This document shows positions 6,396 through 14,397 of a DNA stretch of 39,956 nucleotides, piece by piece; positions within the stretch are counted from its first letter, which is position 1; each line of letters begins with the position of its first letter. Made by a program: the position numbers and the translations under genes. Under the pieces are notes generated by a model that was not told the DNA's origin, searched no databases, and saw only the letters and a list, made by a program, of their open reading frames with translations. Origin of the DNA: CBFCZU01 sp965602635 (GTDB lineage Bacteria > Planctomycetota > Phycisphaerae > SM23-33); the NCBI GenBank assembly GCA_965602635.1, contig CBFCZU010000007.1:1-39956 (forward strand), written 5' to 3'.

Positions 6396-9146
6396 ATGGC
6401 TCTGAAAGCGACGATCCGAGGTTTGTGGTGGGTGGCCGCCGTTGCGGCGGGCGCCCTGTGCGCGTCGGCGGCGCCGGCGCAGACGGGCGTCGTCGGGACC
6501 GCCCCGGCAAGCCCCTACGAGCGCCTGGATAAGCAGAAGCTCGCCAAGACGCTCAAAGACCTCCGGATGACGGAGCTGCTGGACGAGGTGGTCCGCAAGC
6601 AGACCGGCGCCACGGACATCGCCACGCTGCTGCTGCTGATCGAGGCGAAGACGGCCAAGGCCGTCAAGGCGACCGACCAAGACAAGCGCGACGCGCTTCT
6701 GGCCGAGGCGATGGCCGACCAGGACGAGCTCATCAAGCTCACCAGCAAGGCCGTCAAGCCCGCCGACAAGCTCGTGCACTACCAACTGCTGCTGCGGCGC
6801 ATTGTCGTCGAGGGCATCACCAGGACCGGGCCGTACGTCGGACGCATCCAGTACTTCCACGCCCGCCCCGGCGACGCCGACTTCGTCGCACAGCCCACAA
6901 AGAACGCCCTGAACCTGCTGAGGCGCCTCAACAGAAGGATGGACGAATCCCACGAGGAGTGGGGCGAGGACACCGCCACCTGGGTCGAGGGGCACTACTG
7001 GCGCCTGGAAGACCTCATCCGCGAGGCCCGATACCGCGGGGCGTGGATCCGCCTGAACCGCGCCCTGGCCGGCGGCGCCGACGCCGACGAGCGCCAGTCG
7101 CTGCTCAGGCAGGCCATTGACGACGTCGAGGAGTACGCCAACGCCGCGGACAACAGCAGCGGCGTGAAGTTCCGGTCGCTGCTGCTGACAGGCACCGCCT
7201 ACAGGCTGCTGGGCGACTACCCCCGCGCCCGCTCGTTCCTGGCCCGCGCCGCCGACGAAAAGCAGGTCAAGCCGCTCCTCCAGCTAAAGGCCATGTTCGA
7301 GGCGGTCGTCTCGTACATGGACCAGGCCCAGTTCGACCAGGCCCGCACGGCCATAGCGGACTTCCGCGCCCGCGGGACGAGGCTGGTCGAGGACGGCGGC
7401 GTGCTGGAGGTCACCGTCGATTTTCAGGAGGCGCTGCTCAACAGCCGCCTGCTGGAGGTCCGGGCCAAGGCCGTCAGGGACAAGGACCCCGAGGAGGCCG
7501 AGAAGCTGGAAGGCCAGTCGCTACAGGCCCTGCTGGACTTCCTGGACCAATACCCGGCCTATGAGACGCTGCTGCTGGAGCTGATCGCCGCCAAGCACGA
7601 GGGCAAGGACGCGACCGGGCTGAGCAGCCCGATCAAGGTTGCCCTGGGGCGGCGGGCATTCGAGAGGGCATCGGCCAAGAGCACCGACCAGGCCCAGCGC
7701 AAAAAGCTCCTCGCCAACGCGGAGGAGTTCCTCGAGCTGGCGCTGGCGGACAAGAAGGCCGACGCCAGCGTCCATGCGATGGCCCTGTGGCACCTCGCCC
7801 TGGTCAACAACAAGCAGGGCGATAACGATCCCGCCGCCGAGTACTTCCGGCGTCTCGCGGCCGAGCACCCCGATGACCCGAACGCCGAAAGGGCCGCTCG
7901 AAACGCCGTCATCAGCCTCCAGGGAGCCCTGAAGGAGAAGAAGACGGAGCCCGCCGACATGGGCGTGGACTTCGTCAGGAGGTACAAGGAGGCCCTGAAG
8001 GTCCTGGTCGCCAGGCTCGACAGCAAGGACCCCCAGCTCGACCTCTACCACTACGAGTACGCCCAGCAGCTCAAGACGCTCGCGCTTGACGAGGAGGCGA
8101 TGGCGATCTTCGACCGGATCAAGGCGGCGAGCGAGTACTACCTGCCGTCGCGTTTCGAGATCCTCGTCCTGCGGACGCGGACGCTGATCAATGCCGACCT
8201 CTCGGCGGCGGCGAAGCGCCCGGCCGCGCTTTCGCTGATGACCGACCTGCGCAGCTACCGCGACCGCGCCGCCAAGTACAAGAGCGCCCGGGGCGAGCGC
8301 GTCCGGGAGGTCCGCGGGTGGGGGGCCGAGTGCGACCTGATGATCGCCCAGGTAACGATGGACGTGCTGAACCTGCCCTCCGAGGCCGTCCGTGCCGCCA
8401 TGGAGGTGGCCAAGCGCTGGCCCGACGTACCCGAGGCCAAGCGACGCGCCCAGCAGTTCATCGTCCGCCGCTGGCTGGAGAAGGGAAGCGTGGAGGAGGC
8501 CATCGCCCCGCTGGTCAAAATGCTCGACCAGGAGGAGACCGTGGACCTGGTGGCCGAGGCCATCGACCAGATCCGCGAGCGGATCGAGACCCTCCAGTAC
8601 CACACCGACGAGGAGGCGCGGGCCAAGCTGGGCAAGCTCCGCGGGGCGTACAAGGTCTTCGCGCGGAAGCTCTACGACTGGTCCAAGGCCAAGTGGGCCG
8701 GCAGCAAGGACCGGGACCGGCGGATGTACGCCTTCAAGCAGGCCCTGGCGGGCGCCTGCGAGTCCGGCTCCGAGCCCGAGGCGGGCGAGGCGTTGGCGAT
8801 CTACCAGGAGCTTGCCAAGCAGAACGCCGATGACTGGCTCAACATCCGCGGCCTGGCGCGCTGCTACCGGCGGCTGGGCAATACCGACGAGGCGAAGAAA
8901 CATTACGAGCGGCTGACCGAGGGCCTGCCCGAGATGTCCACCCCCTGGTGGCGGGCGCAGTTGGAGCTGCTGGGGTTCTACGTCCAGGCCTTCGGCGACA
9001 AGGCCGAGGCGCTGGAGATGATGCTGCTTCAGATTCACCGCCTCCGCGTGAGGGACAACAAGATGAGCGGCTACCGGAAGCAGTTCAGCGACCTGGAACG
9101 CCGGGTCCTGCGACTGCTGGCGGACCTGAAGAAGCCCGCCGCGTGA
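6396..9146 (+). CDS. large exported TPR-repeat protein of the TolQ/ExbD operon
   Basis: 916 residues. A signal peptide (basic start, WWVAAVAAGALCASAAPA core, cleavage before QTG) is followed by helical repeats almost to the end. Recognisable TPR-like units include HAMALWHLALVNNKQGDNDP (about 463-482), EYAQQLKTLALDEEAMAIFDRI (about 551-572) and a C-terminal LARCYRRLGNTDEAKKHYERL unit. No enzyme motif or membrane helix is seen after the signal. It lies 17 bases after the second exbD and is the last gene of the operon. It is probably a periplasmic protein-protein scaffold. Planctomycetes commonly place such proteins beside vWA and ExbD genes. The target is unknown. Confidence 0.85.
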   Translation: MALKATIRGLWWVAAVAAGALCASAAPAQTGVVGTAPASPYERLDKQKLAKTLKDLRMTELLDEVVRKQTGATDIATLLLLIEAKTAKAVKATDQDKRDALLAEAMADQDELIKLTSKAVKPADKLVHYQLLLRRIVVEGITRTGPYVGRIQYFHARPGDADFVAQPTKNALNLLRRLNRRMDESHEEWGEDTATWVEGHYWRLEDLIREARYRGAWIRLNRALAGGADADERQSLLRQAIDDVEEYANAADNSSGVKFRSLLLTGTAYRLLGDYPRARSFLARAADEKQVKPLLQLKAMFEAVVSYMDQAQFDQARTAIADFRARGTRLVEDGGVLEVTVDFQEALLNSRLLEVRAKAVRDKDPEEAEKLEGQSLQALLDFLDQYPAYETLLLELIAAKHEGKDATGLSSPIKVALGRRAFERASAKSTDQAQRKKLLANAEEFLELALADKKADASVHAMALWHLALVNNKQGDNDPAAEYFRRLAAEHPDDPNAERAARNAVISLQGALKEKKTEPADMGVDFVRRYKEALKVLVARLDSKDPQLDLYHYEYAQQLKTLALDEEAMAIFDRIKAASEYYLPSRFEILVLRTRTLINADLSAAAKRPAALSLMTDLRSYRDRAAKYKSARGERVREVRGWGAECDLMIAQVTMDVLNLPSEAVRAAMEVAKRWPDVPEAKRRAQQFIVRRWLEKGSVEEAIAPLVKMLDQEETVDLVAEAIDQIRERIETLQYHTDEEARAKLGKLRGAYKVFARKLYDWSKAKWAGSKDRDRRMYAFKQALAGACESGSEPEAGEALAIYQELAKQNADDWLNIRGLARCYRRLGNTDEAKKHYERLTEGLPEMSTPWWRAQLELLGFYVQAFGDKAEALEMMLLQIHRLRVRDNKMSGYRKQFSDLERRVLRLLADLKKPAA

Positions 9147-9153
9147 GGCGGGC
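9134..9153 (+). terminator. G+C-rich hairpin at the operon end
   Basis: GCCCGCC-GCGTGA-GGCGGGC forms a perfect seven-pair stem whose loop includes the TGA stop of the TPR gene. There is no strong U-tract, so termination is inferred from its position before a new promoter. Confidence 0.45.
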
Positions 9154-9160
9154 GGAACGT

Positions 9161-9189
9161 TTGAACTTGCCGCTGGTCCGGACTATACT
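9161..9189 (+). promoter_or_regulatory. sigma70-type promoter of tRNA-Cys
   Basis: TTGAAC (9161-9166), exactly 17 bases, TATACT (9184-9189), and then the tRNA 5' end 12 bases on. This is among the best promoter matches in the window. It suggests that this organism's housekeeping sigma factor reads ordinary -35/-10 boxes. Confidence 0.75.
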
Positions 9190-9201
9190 TGCGGATATGA
9201 T

Positions 9202-9275
9202 GGCGGCATAGCCAAGCGGACCAAGGCGACGGATTGCAAATCCGTTATTCGTGGGTTCGAATCCCACTGCCGCCT
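9202..9275 (+). tRNA. tRNA-Cys (anticodon GCA)
   Basis: A 74-nt cloverleaf. The acceptor GGCGGCA pairs with TGCCGCC and the discriminator is U73, an identity element for cysteine tRNA. The anticodon loop TTGCAAA lies between ACGGA and TCCGT and gives GCA. The T loop is TTCGAAT. CCA is not encoded. Confidence 0.97.
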
Positions 9276-9329
9276 TAGGCAAGACTTACGGGGCCCAGCT
9301 CCGGCCCGATAGCTCAGCGAGGTCGAACC

Positions 9330-10532
9330 ATGACGCGAAAACTGCTGATGCTGAGTGCGGCGGCCTTTACCCTGGCCCTGGTGCTGTCCATGGACGTGAC
9401 GGCCAAGCAGCAAGTCGTCGTCCTCAAGACCGGGCGGAGAATCCAGGGCGAGGTCACCAAGATCGAAACCGGCTACCAGGTCAAGACCCCCGGCGGCACG
9501 GTTGTCTTCGCCGCCGACCAGGTCGCCAAGATCGAGGACGTCGTCACCCAGCAGGACGAGTTGGAGGCCCGGCTGGCGAAGATAGACGCCAAGGACCCCG
9601 AGGCCCTCTACCAGCTTGCCAGGTGGGCGCAGGGCCAGGGGATGCTCAAGGAGGCGCGGGACCTGCTGAAGAAGGTCCTGGCCATCAAGAGCGACCACCG
9701 CCAGGCGAAGCGCCGGCTGGAGCTGGTGGAGAAGCAGCTTGCCTCCGCCACCCGGCCTGAGCTCGTGGCGACGCGCACCGCCGGGACCCGCCCCGTCAGG
9801 CTCCCGCTGGTAGGCAAGGAGCAACTGCTCACGAAGGATGACATCTACCGCATCCGGCTGATGGAGCTTCAGGAGGACGACCTGGCCAACATCCAGTTCC
9901 GCAACAAGGTCCTGGACAGGTTCATCAAGACGATGCGCGGCACGGATATTTTCCGGCGCCCCGACGGCGAGCGCAACTTCCGCGGCGCCAAGCCGGTGGA
10001 TCAGGCGCGCTACATGCTGGAGAACACGGACGAGACCAGCTACGCCATCCGGGACGACATCCTCATCCGATCCAACCCGAAGGTGATGGCGCGGTTCAAG
10101 ACGGAGATCTGGCCGATCGTCGCCGCCAGTTGCGCCAGCCCGAGCTGCCACGGGGGCGCCGAAGGCCGCGGCGGCTTCAAGCTCTTCAACGTCCCGGTCA
10201 TCGACGAGCGGGTCGTGTACACCAACTTCTACATACTCCATACCTGGTCCCGGGCCCGGGGAGCGCGGAAGCTCATCGTGCGGGGCGACCGCGACCACCG
10301 GGAGCGATCGCTGCTGCTGCAATACGGCCTGCCGGCCACGCTCGCTCGGAGGCGGCATCCGGGGCGCGCCGACCCGGCGTTCCAATCCAACACGGGGCGA
10401 AAATACAGGCTCGTTGAGCGCTGGATTACTGCCCTGCGACATCCGTTCCTGTCGCCCGGATACCGGATCGATTACCAGGTGCCGGGCATGCCGAAGAAGA
10501 CCGCGACGACCCAGCCGTCGCCCTTCGACTAG
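9330..10532 (+). CDS. exported protein with CX4CH heme-c-like motif
   Basis: 400 residues. It has a signal peptide (1-25), then a short beta-type module (VVVLKTGRRIQGEVTKIE onward, about 28-70) like the one at the start of the 3421 protein. A TPR-like helical pair spans about 88-135. The C-terminal region has Cys268, Cys273 and His274 in a C-x4-C-H arrangement after IWPIVAAS. That context, a short helix and then CxxxxCHGG, is like the heme-binding start of planctomycete cytochrome-c-type domains. CX4CH is a less common but real heme c attachment motif. No second heme motif is visible. It starts 54 bases after tRNA-Cys and may share its transcript. It could be a redox or heme-sensing periplasmic protein. 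Heme attachment is inferred, not shown. Confidence 0.7.
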   Translation: MTRKLLMLSAAAFTLALVLSMDVTAKQQVVVLKTGRRIQGEVTKIETGYQVKTPGGTVVFAADQVAKIEDVVTQQDELEARLAKIDAKDPEALYQLARWAQGQGMLKEARDLLKKVLAIKSDHRQAKRRLELVEKQLASATRPELVATRTAGTRPVRLPLVGKEQLLTKDDIYRIRLMELQEDDLANIQFRNKVLDRFIKTMRGTDIFRRPDGERNFRGAKPVDQARYMLENTDETSYAIRDDILIRSNPKVMARFKTEIWPIVAASCASPSCHGGAEGRGGFKLFNVPVIDERVVYTNFYILHTWSRARGARKLIVRGDRDHRERSLLLQYGLPATLARRRHPGRADPAFQSNTGRKYRLVERWITALRHPFLSPGYRIDYQVPGMPKKTATTQPSPFD

Positions 10533-10564
10533 CCCGGATGTTGCACGACAGGCGTGCAACATCC
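10530..10564 (+). repeat. 35-nt palindromic repeat, copy 1, containing the upstream gene's stop codon
   Basis: TAGCCC followed by a perfect 12-pair hairpin, GGATGTTGCACG-ACAGG-CGTGCAACATCC. The TAG is the stop codon of the cytochrome-like gene. The same 30 non-loop bases recur at 24545-24579 in the same orientation relative to guaB, also beginning with that gene's TAG stop. It may act as a terminator, though no U-tract follows. Confidence 0.85.
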
Positions 10565-10601
10565 ACCGCGGCGCTCGCGGTATTGCCGTCAGGGTCCGCC
10601 C

Positions 10602-11234
10602 GTGCAGTTAGCTTTGCTGGTCATCATGATGGGGACACTGGTCCTGGGGCTGCTGGTTCTGGCCCGGATGGGCTGGGCTCGCAGGCGCCGCCGCCGTCGC
10701 CTGGCGCGGGCCGCCAACGCGATGGGGATGAGCTTCTCGGCCAGCGATCCCTTCGGCCTGACGCGGCGGTACGCCGCCTTCGCCATTACCGCCGCCGGCC
10801 ACAGCCCCCGCGCCGAGAACGTCATCCACGGGCACCGCGACGGCTGCAACGTCCGCGCGTTCGACTATCACTTTGAGGCCGGTCACGGGCCGGGACGGCT
10901 TGCCCGGGTGTACTGCGTGATCGTCTTCGACACGAACGTCGAGCTGCCGGACGCCCTCATGTGGCACCTGGACGACGCCGGGCCGGCCCCGTTGGACGTC
11001 CGCGGGGCCCTTGCCCAGGCGGGGCGCTGGCTGGTGGCAAAGGGCGAGCTGTTCGCGCCCGCCCTGGCCGAGGCATTCGCCGAGTTCGCCCCCGAGCCGG
11101 TCAGCCTCCAGACGCATGAGGGCTCGGTGATGCTCTGCTCGTCGGCCCGCTGGGGCCCGACGGATTTCACCAGCCGGGTCGATCGGGCGGTCGCCGCGCT
11201 GAACGGCCTGTTGGCCCGGCACCAGCCGAAATGA
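10602..11234 (+). CDS. membrane-anchored hypothetical protein
   Basis: 210 residues from GTG 10602, chosen because AGGG lies seven bases upstream and the first hydrophobic residue follows directly. An earlier ATG would read through the palindromic repeat. One transmembrane helix (about 3-20) is followed by a strongly basic ARRRRRRRLAR segment, so the rest is probably cytoplasmic. The soluble part contains NVIHGHRDGCNVRAFDYHFE and a strand-rich central region. This pattern is seen in short uncharacterised membrane-anchored proteins of several phyla. I do not recognise a named family and assign no function. Confidence 0.7.
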   Translation: MQLALLVIMMGTLVLGLLVLARMGWARRRRRRRLARAANAMGMSFSASDPFGLTRRYAAFAITAAGHSPRAENVIHGHRDGCNVRAFDYHFEAGHGPGRLARVYCVIVFDTNVELPDALMWHLDDAGPAPLDVRGALAQAGRWLVAKGELFAPALAEAFAEFAPEPVSLQTHEGSVMLCSSARWGPTDFTSRVDRAVAALNGLLARHQPK

Positions 11235-11244
11235 CGCCCTCGGG

Positions 11245-11272
11245 GGCCGGCGCCGCCTCGCCCCCGCCGGCC
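11245..11272 (+). terminator. G+C-rich hairpin after the membrane-anchored hypothetical gene
   Basis: GGCCGGCG (11245-11252) and CGCCGGCC (11265-11272) form a perfect eight-pair stem around a 12-base loop, 10 bases after the stop codon. There is no U-tract. Confidence 0.35.
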
Positions 11273-11354
11273 AACGAGATGGTTGCATCGCCGCCCGGGC
11301 TGTGATACAAACTCAGCCGCGACCTGACGTATTCCGAGGAAGGAGGCCGCGAAC

Positions 11355-12986
11355 GTGCGATACCTCAGATGGCTGCCCGTGGCCGTGACGGCGCTGGCCC
11401 TTGTCGGCGGGTGCAGCAGCTCGCGCGAAATGGCACGCCGCAAGCTCGCCGATGAACTGGACAAGGCCAGGAGACGCTACGATCACGCCACGAACCTGAC
11501 GGACTATCCCTTTTACCTCGACACCTCAACCGGGGCCCGGTCCCCGGTCTATCGCAAGCTCGACGAGAAGGGCCTCGACGTCCCCGCCGCGCGCCCGGCC
11601 CCCGACGACAGGCCGCTGAAGGTGCTCGACGAGGCCGAGAAGCTGCTCGCCAACGCCCTGGCCGAGGCCGCCGGCAACGCCCCCGAGAACATCAAGGGCG
11701 ACGCCGAGCTGCTACTGGGTAAGATCTGCCTGGCCAAAGCCAGGCACCGTATCCACGTGGGCGAGTCTTTCAGGGCTGACGCCGACCGGCGGCGCCGCTC
11801 CGCCGCGGCGATGATCGAGGGGATCTACAACCGTCTGTCCGAGGCGGATGACAACAAGGCCATCGCCATCATGCCCCGCGACAAGATCGTCGCCAGGACG
11901 ACCGCCCTGAACAGGCAGGTCGAGGACCTGGCGGGGAAGATAAGCGTGGCCGACAAGCAGATCGCCAAGCTGGTCGGCGAGATCGCCGTGCTGAACAAGG
12001 CCAGCGCCGCCAAGCGCCCCGAGGCCCAGAGGCTCCGCGACCGCAGCGAAGTTACCACCGGTCCCAAGGGGCTGGAACTCCTGACCGCCGCCCAGGCCAT
12101 TGAGGCGCAGATCGACGCCAACGCGGGTAAGGTCGCTGCCAAGCAGCAGGCGATGGCCGTCTTGAGTAACAACAAGGCCCTGCTGGGCAGGCAGCACCAG
12201 TTGGTCAAGGCCGAGCTGACGGAGGTGGGTAGGCACCTTGCGGCGATCGGGAAGAGCTCCAGTGAGGCCGCCGACAGCGCCAAGGCCGCCCAGGCCGAGG
12301 CAGTGAAGTTCGCCGGCCAGGTCGAGGCGGAGGCGAGCGCCGCCGAGCAGGCCTGCCGCAAGATCCGCGACCGCGAGACGCAGGCGCTGTCTGATCTCGC
12401 CAAGGCGCTGGGACATTTCCGGCGTGCGGCATCGGCCGCCGAGGCCGAGGTCCGCGCCGCAGCCGCCAAGCAGCCGCAAGAGGGCGGGATCGTCGCCTCG
12501 ATGGCCGACGACGCCCACCTGGCCTCGGTGCTGTGCCTGAAGGCGTCGGCCAGTCTGACGATGGCCGAGGTCCGCAGCCGGCAGTTGAGCATGGCGGGCA
12601 CCAACGCCGCACTGGGCGTGAGGATGACCCAGGCCTGGAAGAGGCTCTCGCAGCCGTCGCCGCCGGCGGCCGCTGCCCTCGGCGGATACCTCGCCGACCC
12701 CGCCAAGGCTCGCAAGGAGGCCGAGGACGACTACAAGGCCGCCGAGGCGGATCTGGAGCGGATCGACGGGAAGCTTCTACGAAGCGGCGCCGCCAAGAAC
12801 ACCAAGTGGATGTACCAGGGCAGCCTGGCCGCGGCGTACCTGGGCCACTACCGGCTCACCGGCGAGCGGGCCATCTTCGACAAGGCCGACGAGCTGGTCG
12901 ATAAGGCGCTGAGGGACAAGGAAGAATCACCCTACCTGGAGCCGGTGCGCCGGCTTCGGGAGCTGGTGCGGTCTGCCGGCAACTGA
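11355..12986 (+). CDS. coiled-coil lipoprotein
   Basis: 543 residues. GTG 11355 is supported by AGGAGG eight bases upstream. The N-terminus is a lipoprotein signal, with LVGGC at about 16-20 as the lipobox, followed by SSS. The protein is then almost entirely charged and alanine-rich helix, with long heptad-like stretches between about 170 and 360 (for example LNRQVEDLAGKISVADKQIA) and a TPR-like C-terminal end. No enzyme motif is seen. The lipid anchor should be placed by Lgt, which is also encoded in this window. Coiled-coil lipoproteins can bridge envelope layers, but the function here is unknown. It converges on rarA, 12 bases from its stop. Confidence 0.75.
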   Translation: MRYLRWLPVAVTALALVGGCSSSREMARRKLADELDKARRRYDHATNLTDYPFYLDTSTGARSPVYRKLDEKGLDVPAARPAPDDRPLKVLDEAEKLLANALAEAAGNAPENIKGDAELLLGKICLAKARHRIHVGESFRADADRRRRSAAAMIEGIYNRLSEADDNKAIAIMPRDKIVARTTALNRQVEDLAGKISVADKQIAKLVGEIAVLNKASAAKRPEAQRLRDRSEVTTGPKGLELLTAAQAIEAQIDANAGKVAAKQQAMAVLSNNKALLGRQHQLVKAELTEVGRHLAAIGKSSSEAADSAKAAQAEAVKFAGQVEAEASAAEQACRKIRDRETQALSDLAKALGHFRRAASAAEAEVRAAAAKQPQEGGIVASMADDAHLASVLCLKASASLTMAEVRSRQLSMAGTNAALGVRMTQAWKRLSQPSPPAAAALGGYLADPAKARKEAEDDYKAAEADLERIDGKLLRSGAAKNTKWMYQGSLAAAYLGHYRLTGERAIFDKADELVDKALRDKEESPYLEPVRRLRELVRSAGN

Positions 12987-12998
12987 CCCCCCGGCCGC

Positions 12999-14342
12999 CT
13001 ACTTGCTCTCGGCGCCGCCCTGGAGCTTCCGCACCCACTCCAGATACGCGGAGATGTGCTTCTCGTACCCCCGGTTGGTCGGCGCGTAGTAGGTTTTGTC
13101 CACCCCGAGGTAGTCCTGGTCTGGGGATACTCCGCCGGCGTAGTTGTGGCTGTACTGGTAGCCCTCGGAGTGCCCGTAGATCTCCTTCATCTTCGGGTGG
13201 GGGGCATTGCGGAGGTGCTTGGGCACCGAGACGGTCCGCTTGGCCTTGACGTCGGCGACGGCTCCCCAGATGGCCATGGCGGCGGCGTTGGACTTCGGAG
13301 CGCACGCCATGTAGATAGCCGCCTGGGCGAGTGTGAGCTGGCACTCGGGCAGGCCGATCTTCTCGGTGATGTCGAACGCCGCCGCCGCCACCGAGATCGC
13401 CCGCGGGTCGGCGTTGCCGATGTCCTCGCTGGCCAGGATGGCGATCCGCCGGGCGATGAAGCGGGGGTCCTCGCCCGCGACGATCATCTTCGCCAGCCAG
13501 TACACCGTGGCGTCCGGGTCGGAGCCGCGCATGGACTTTATCAGTGCGCTGGCGGCGTCGTAGTGCTCGTCGCCCGCGCGATCGTACTGGACGGCCTTCT
13601 GCTGGATCGACTCCTGGGCGACGGCCAGGTCGAAGACGATCCTGCCGCCGCGCCCCCGCTCTAGCTGGCTGAGCACGCCCACCTCCAGTGCGGTCAGCGC
13701 CCGCCGGGCGTCGCCGTCGCTGATGGTCGCCAGGTGGGCCAAGGCCTCCTCGTTGATCTCGACGTCGTGGCGACCCAGCCCGCGGTCCTTGTCGGCCAGG
13801 GCGCGCCTCAGCAGCTCGACGACCTGCTCCTCGCTCAGCGGCGAGAACCTGAAGATGGTCGATCGGCTCAGCAGCGGGGAGTTGAGGGCGAAGAAGGGGT
13901 TCTCGGTGGTGGCGCCGATGAGCACGACCACGCCGGATTCCACGTCGCCCAGCAGCACGTCCTGCTGGCTGCGGCTGAAGCGGTGCAGCTCGTCGATGAA
14001 GACGATGGTCCGCTTGCCGGTCGATGCCAGGCGGGCGCGGGCGTCCCCGGCGATCTGGCGGACCTGGGCCACGGAGGTGCTGGCCGCGTCCAGGGCGTGG
14101 AAGGCGCACTGGCTCTGCTGGGCGATCACGTACGCCAGCGTGGTCTTGCCCGAGCCCGGCGGGCCGTGGAGGATCAGGCTGGTGATCCTGTCCGCCGCCA
14201 GCATCCGCCGCAGCAGCTTGCCCGGGCCGAGGAACTCCGCCTGCCCCACGATCTCGTCGATCGTCTCCGGCCGCATGCGCAGCGCCAGCGGGGCGTTGCG
14301 GAGCACGGCCTCGTCCTCGAATGCCTTGAACAGATCGCCCAT
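12999..14342 (-). CDS. rarA: RarA/MgsA/WRNIP1-type AAA+ replication-recombination ATPase
   Basis: 447 residues, the length of E. coli RarA. RarA loads at stalled forks and opens duplex ends. Walker A is GPPGSGKT (60-67), Walker B is IVFIDE (113-118), and the sensor region is LIGATTENPFFALNSPLLSR. The arginine-finger region and the C-terminal tetramerisation domain (SDPDATVYWLAKMIVAGEDP, SEDIGNADP) are both present. The end, GVSPDQDYLGVDKTYYAPT followed by RGYEKHISAYLEWVR, is characteristic. ATG 14342 is preferred to the upstream TTG because that TTG lies inside the -10 box region, and GAGG precedes the ATG. It seems to have its own promoter rather than to depend on the upstream oxidoreductase. 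Confidence 0.95.
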   Translation of the reverse strand: MGDLFKAFEDEAVLRNAPLALRMRPETIDEIVGQAEFLGPGKLLRRMLAADRITSLILHGPPGSGKTTLAYVIAQQSQCAFHALDAASTSVAQVRQIAGDARARLASTGKRTIVFIDELHRFSRSQQDVLLGDVESGVVVLIGATTENPFFALNSPLLSRSTIFRFSPLSEEQVVELLRRALADKDRGLGRHDVEINEEALAHLATISDGDARRALTALEVGVLSQLERGRGGRIVFDLAVAQESIQQKAVQYDRAGDEHYDAASALIKSMRGSDPDATVYWLAKMIVAGEDPRFIARRIAILASEDIGNADPRAISVAAAAFDITEKIGLPECQLTLAQAAIYMACAPKSNAAAMAIWGAVADVKAKRTVSVPKHLRNAPHPKMKEIYGHSEGYQYSHNYAGGVSPDQDYLGVDKTYYAPTNRGYEKHISAYLEWVRKLQGGAESK

Positions 14343-14360
14343 GGCCCGCCTCGTGGAGTC

Positions 14361-14389
14361 ATTATAGCCCAAGCCGCGACGGGTGCGGA
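14361..14389 (-). promoter_or_regulatory. promoter for rarA
   Basis: A perfect TATAAT on the minus strand (14366-14361) lies 18 bases before the ATG. A weak -35 TCCGCA (14389-14384) stands 17 bases upstream. The leader would be very short, about a dozen bases, but includes GAGG. Confidence 0.5.
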
Positions 14390-14397
14390 AACTGAGC

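Noticed and set aside
14343..14372. Longer rarA start at TTG 14372
   Set aside because: That extension would be read from the promoter's TATAAT itself; ATG 14342 has GAGG and the canonical family start.
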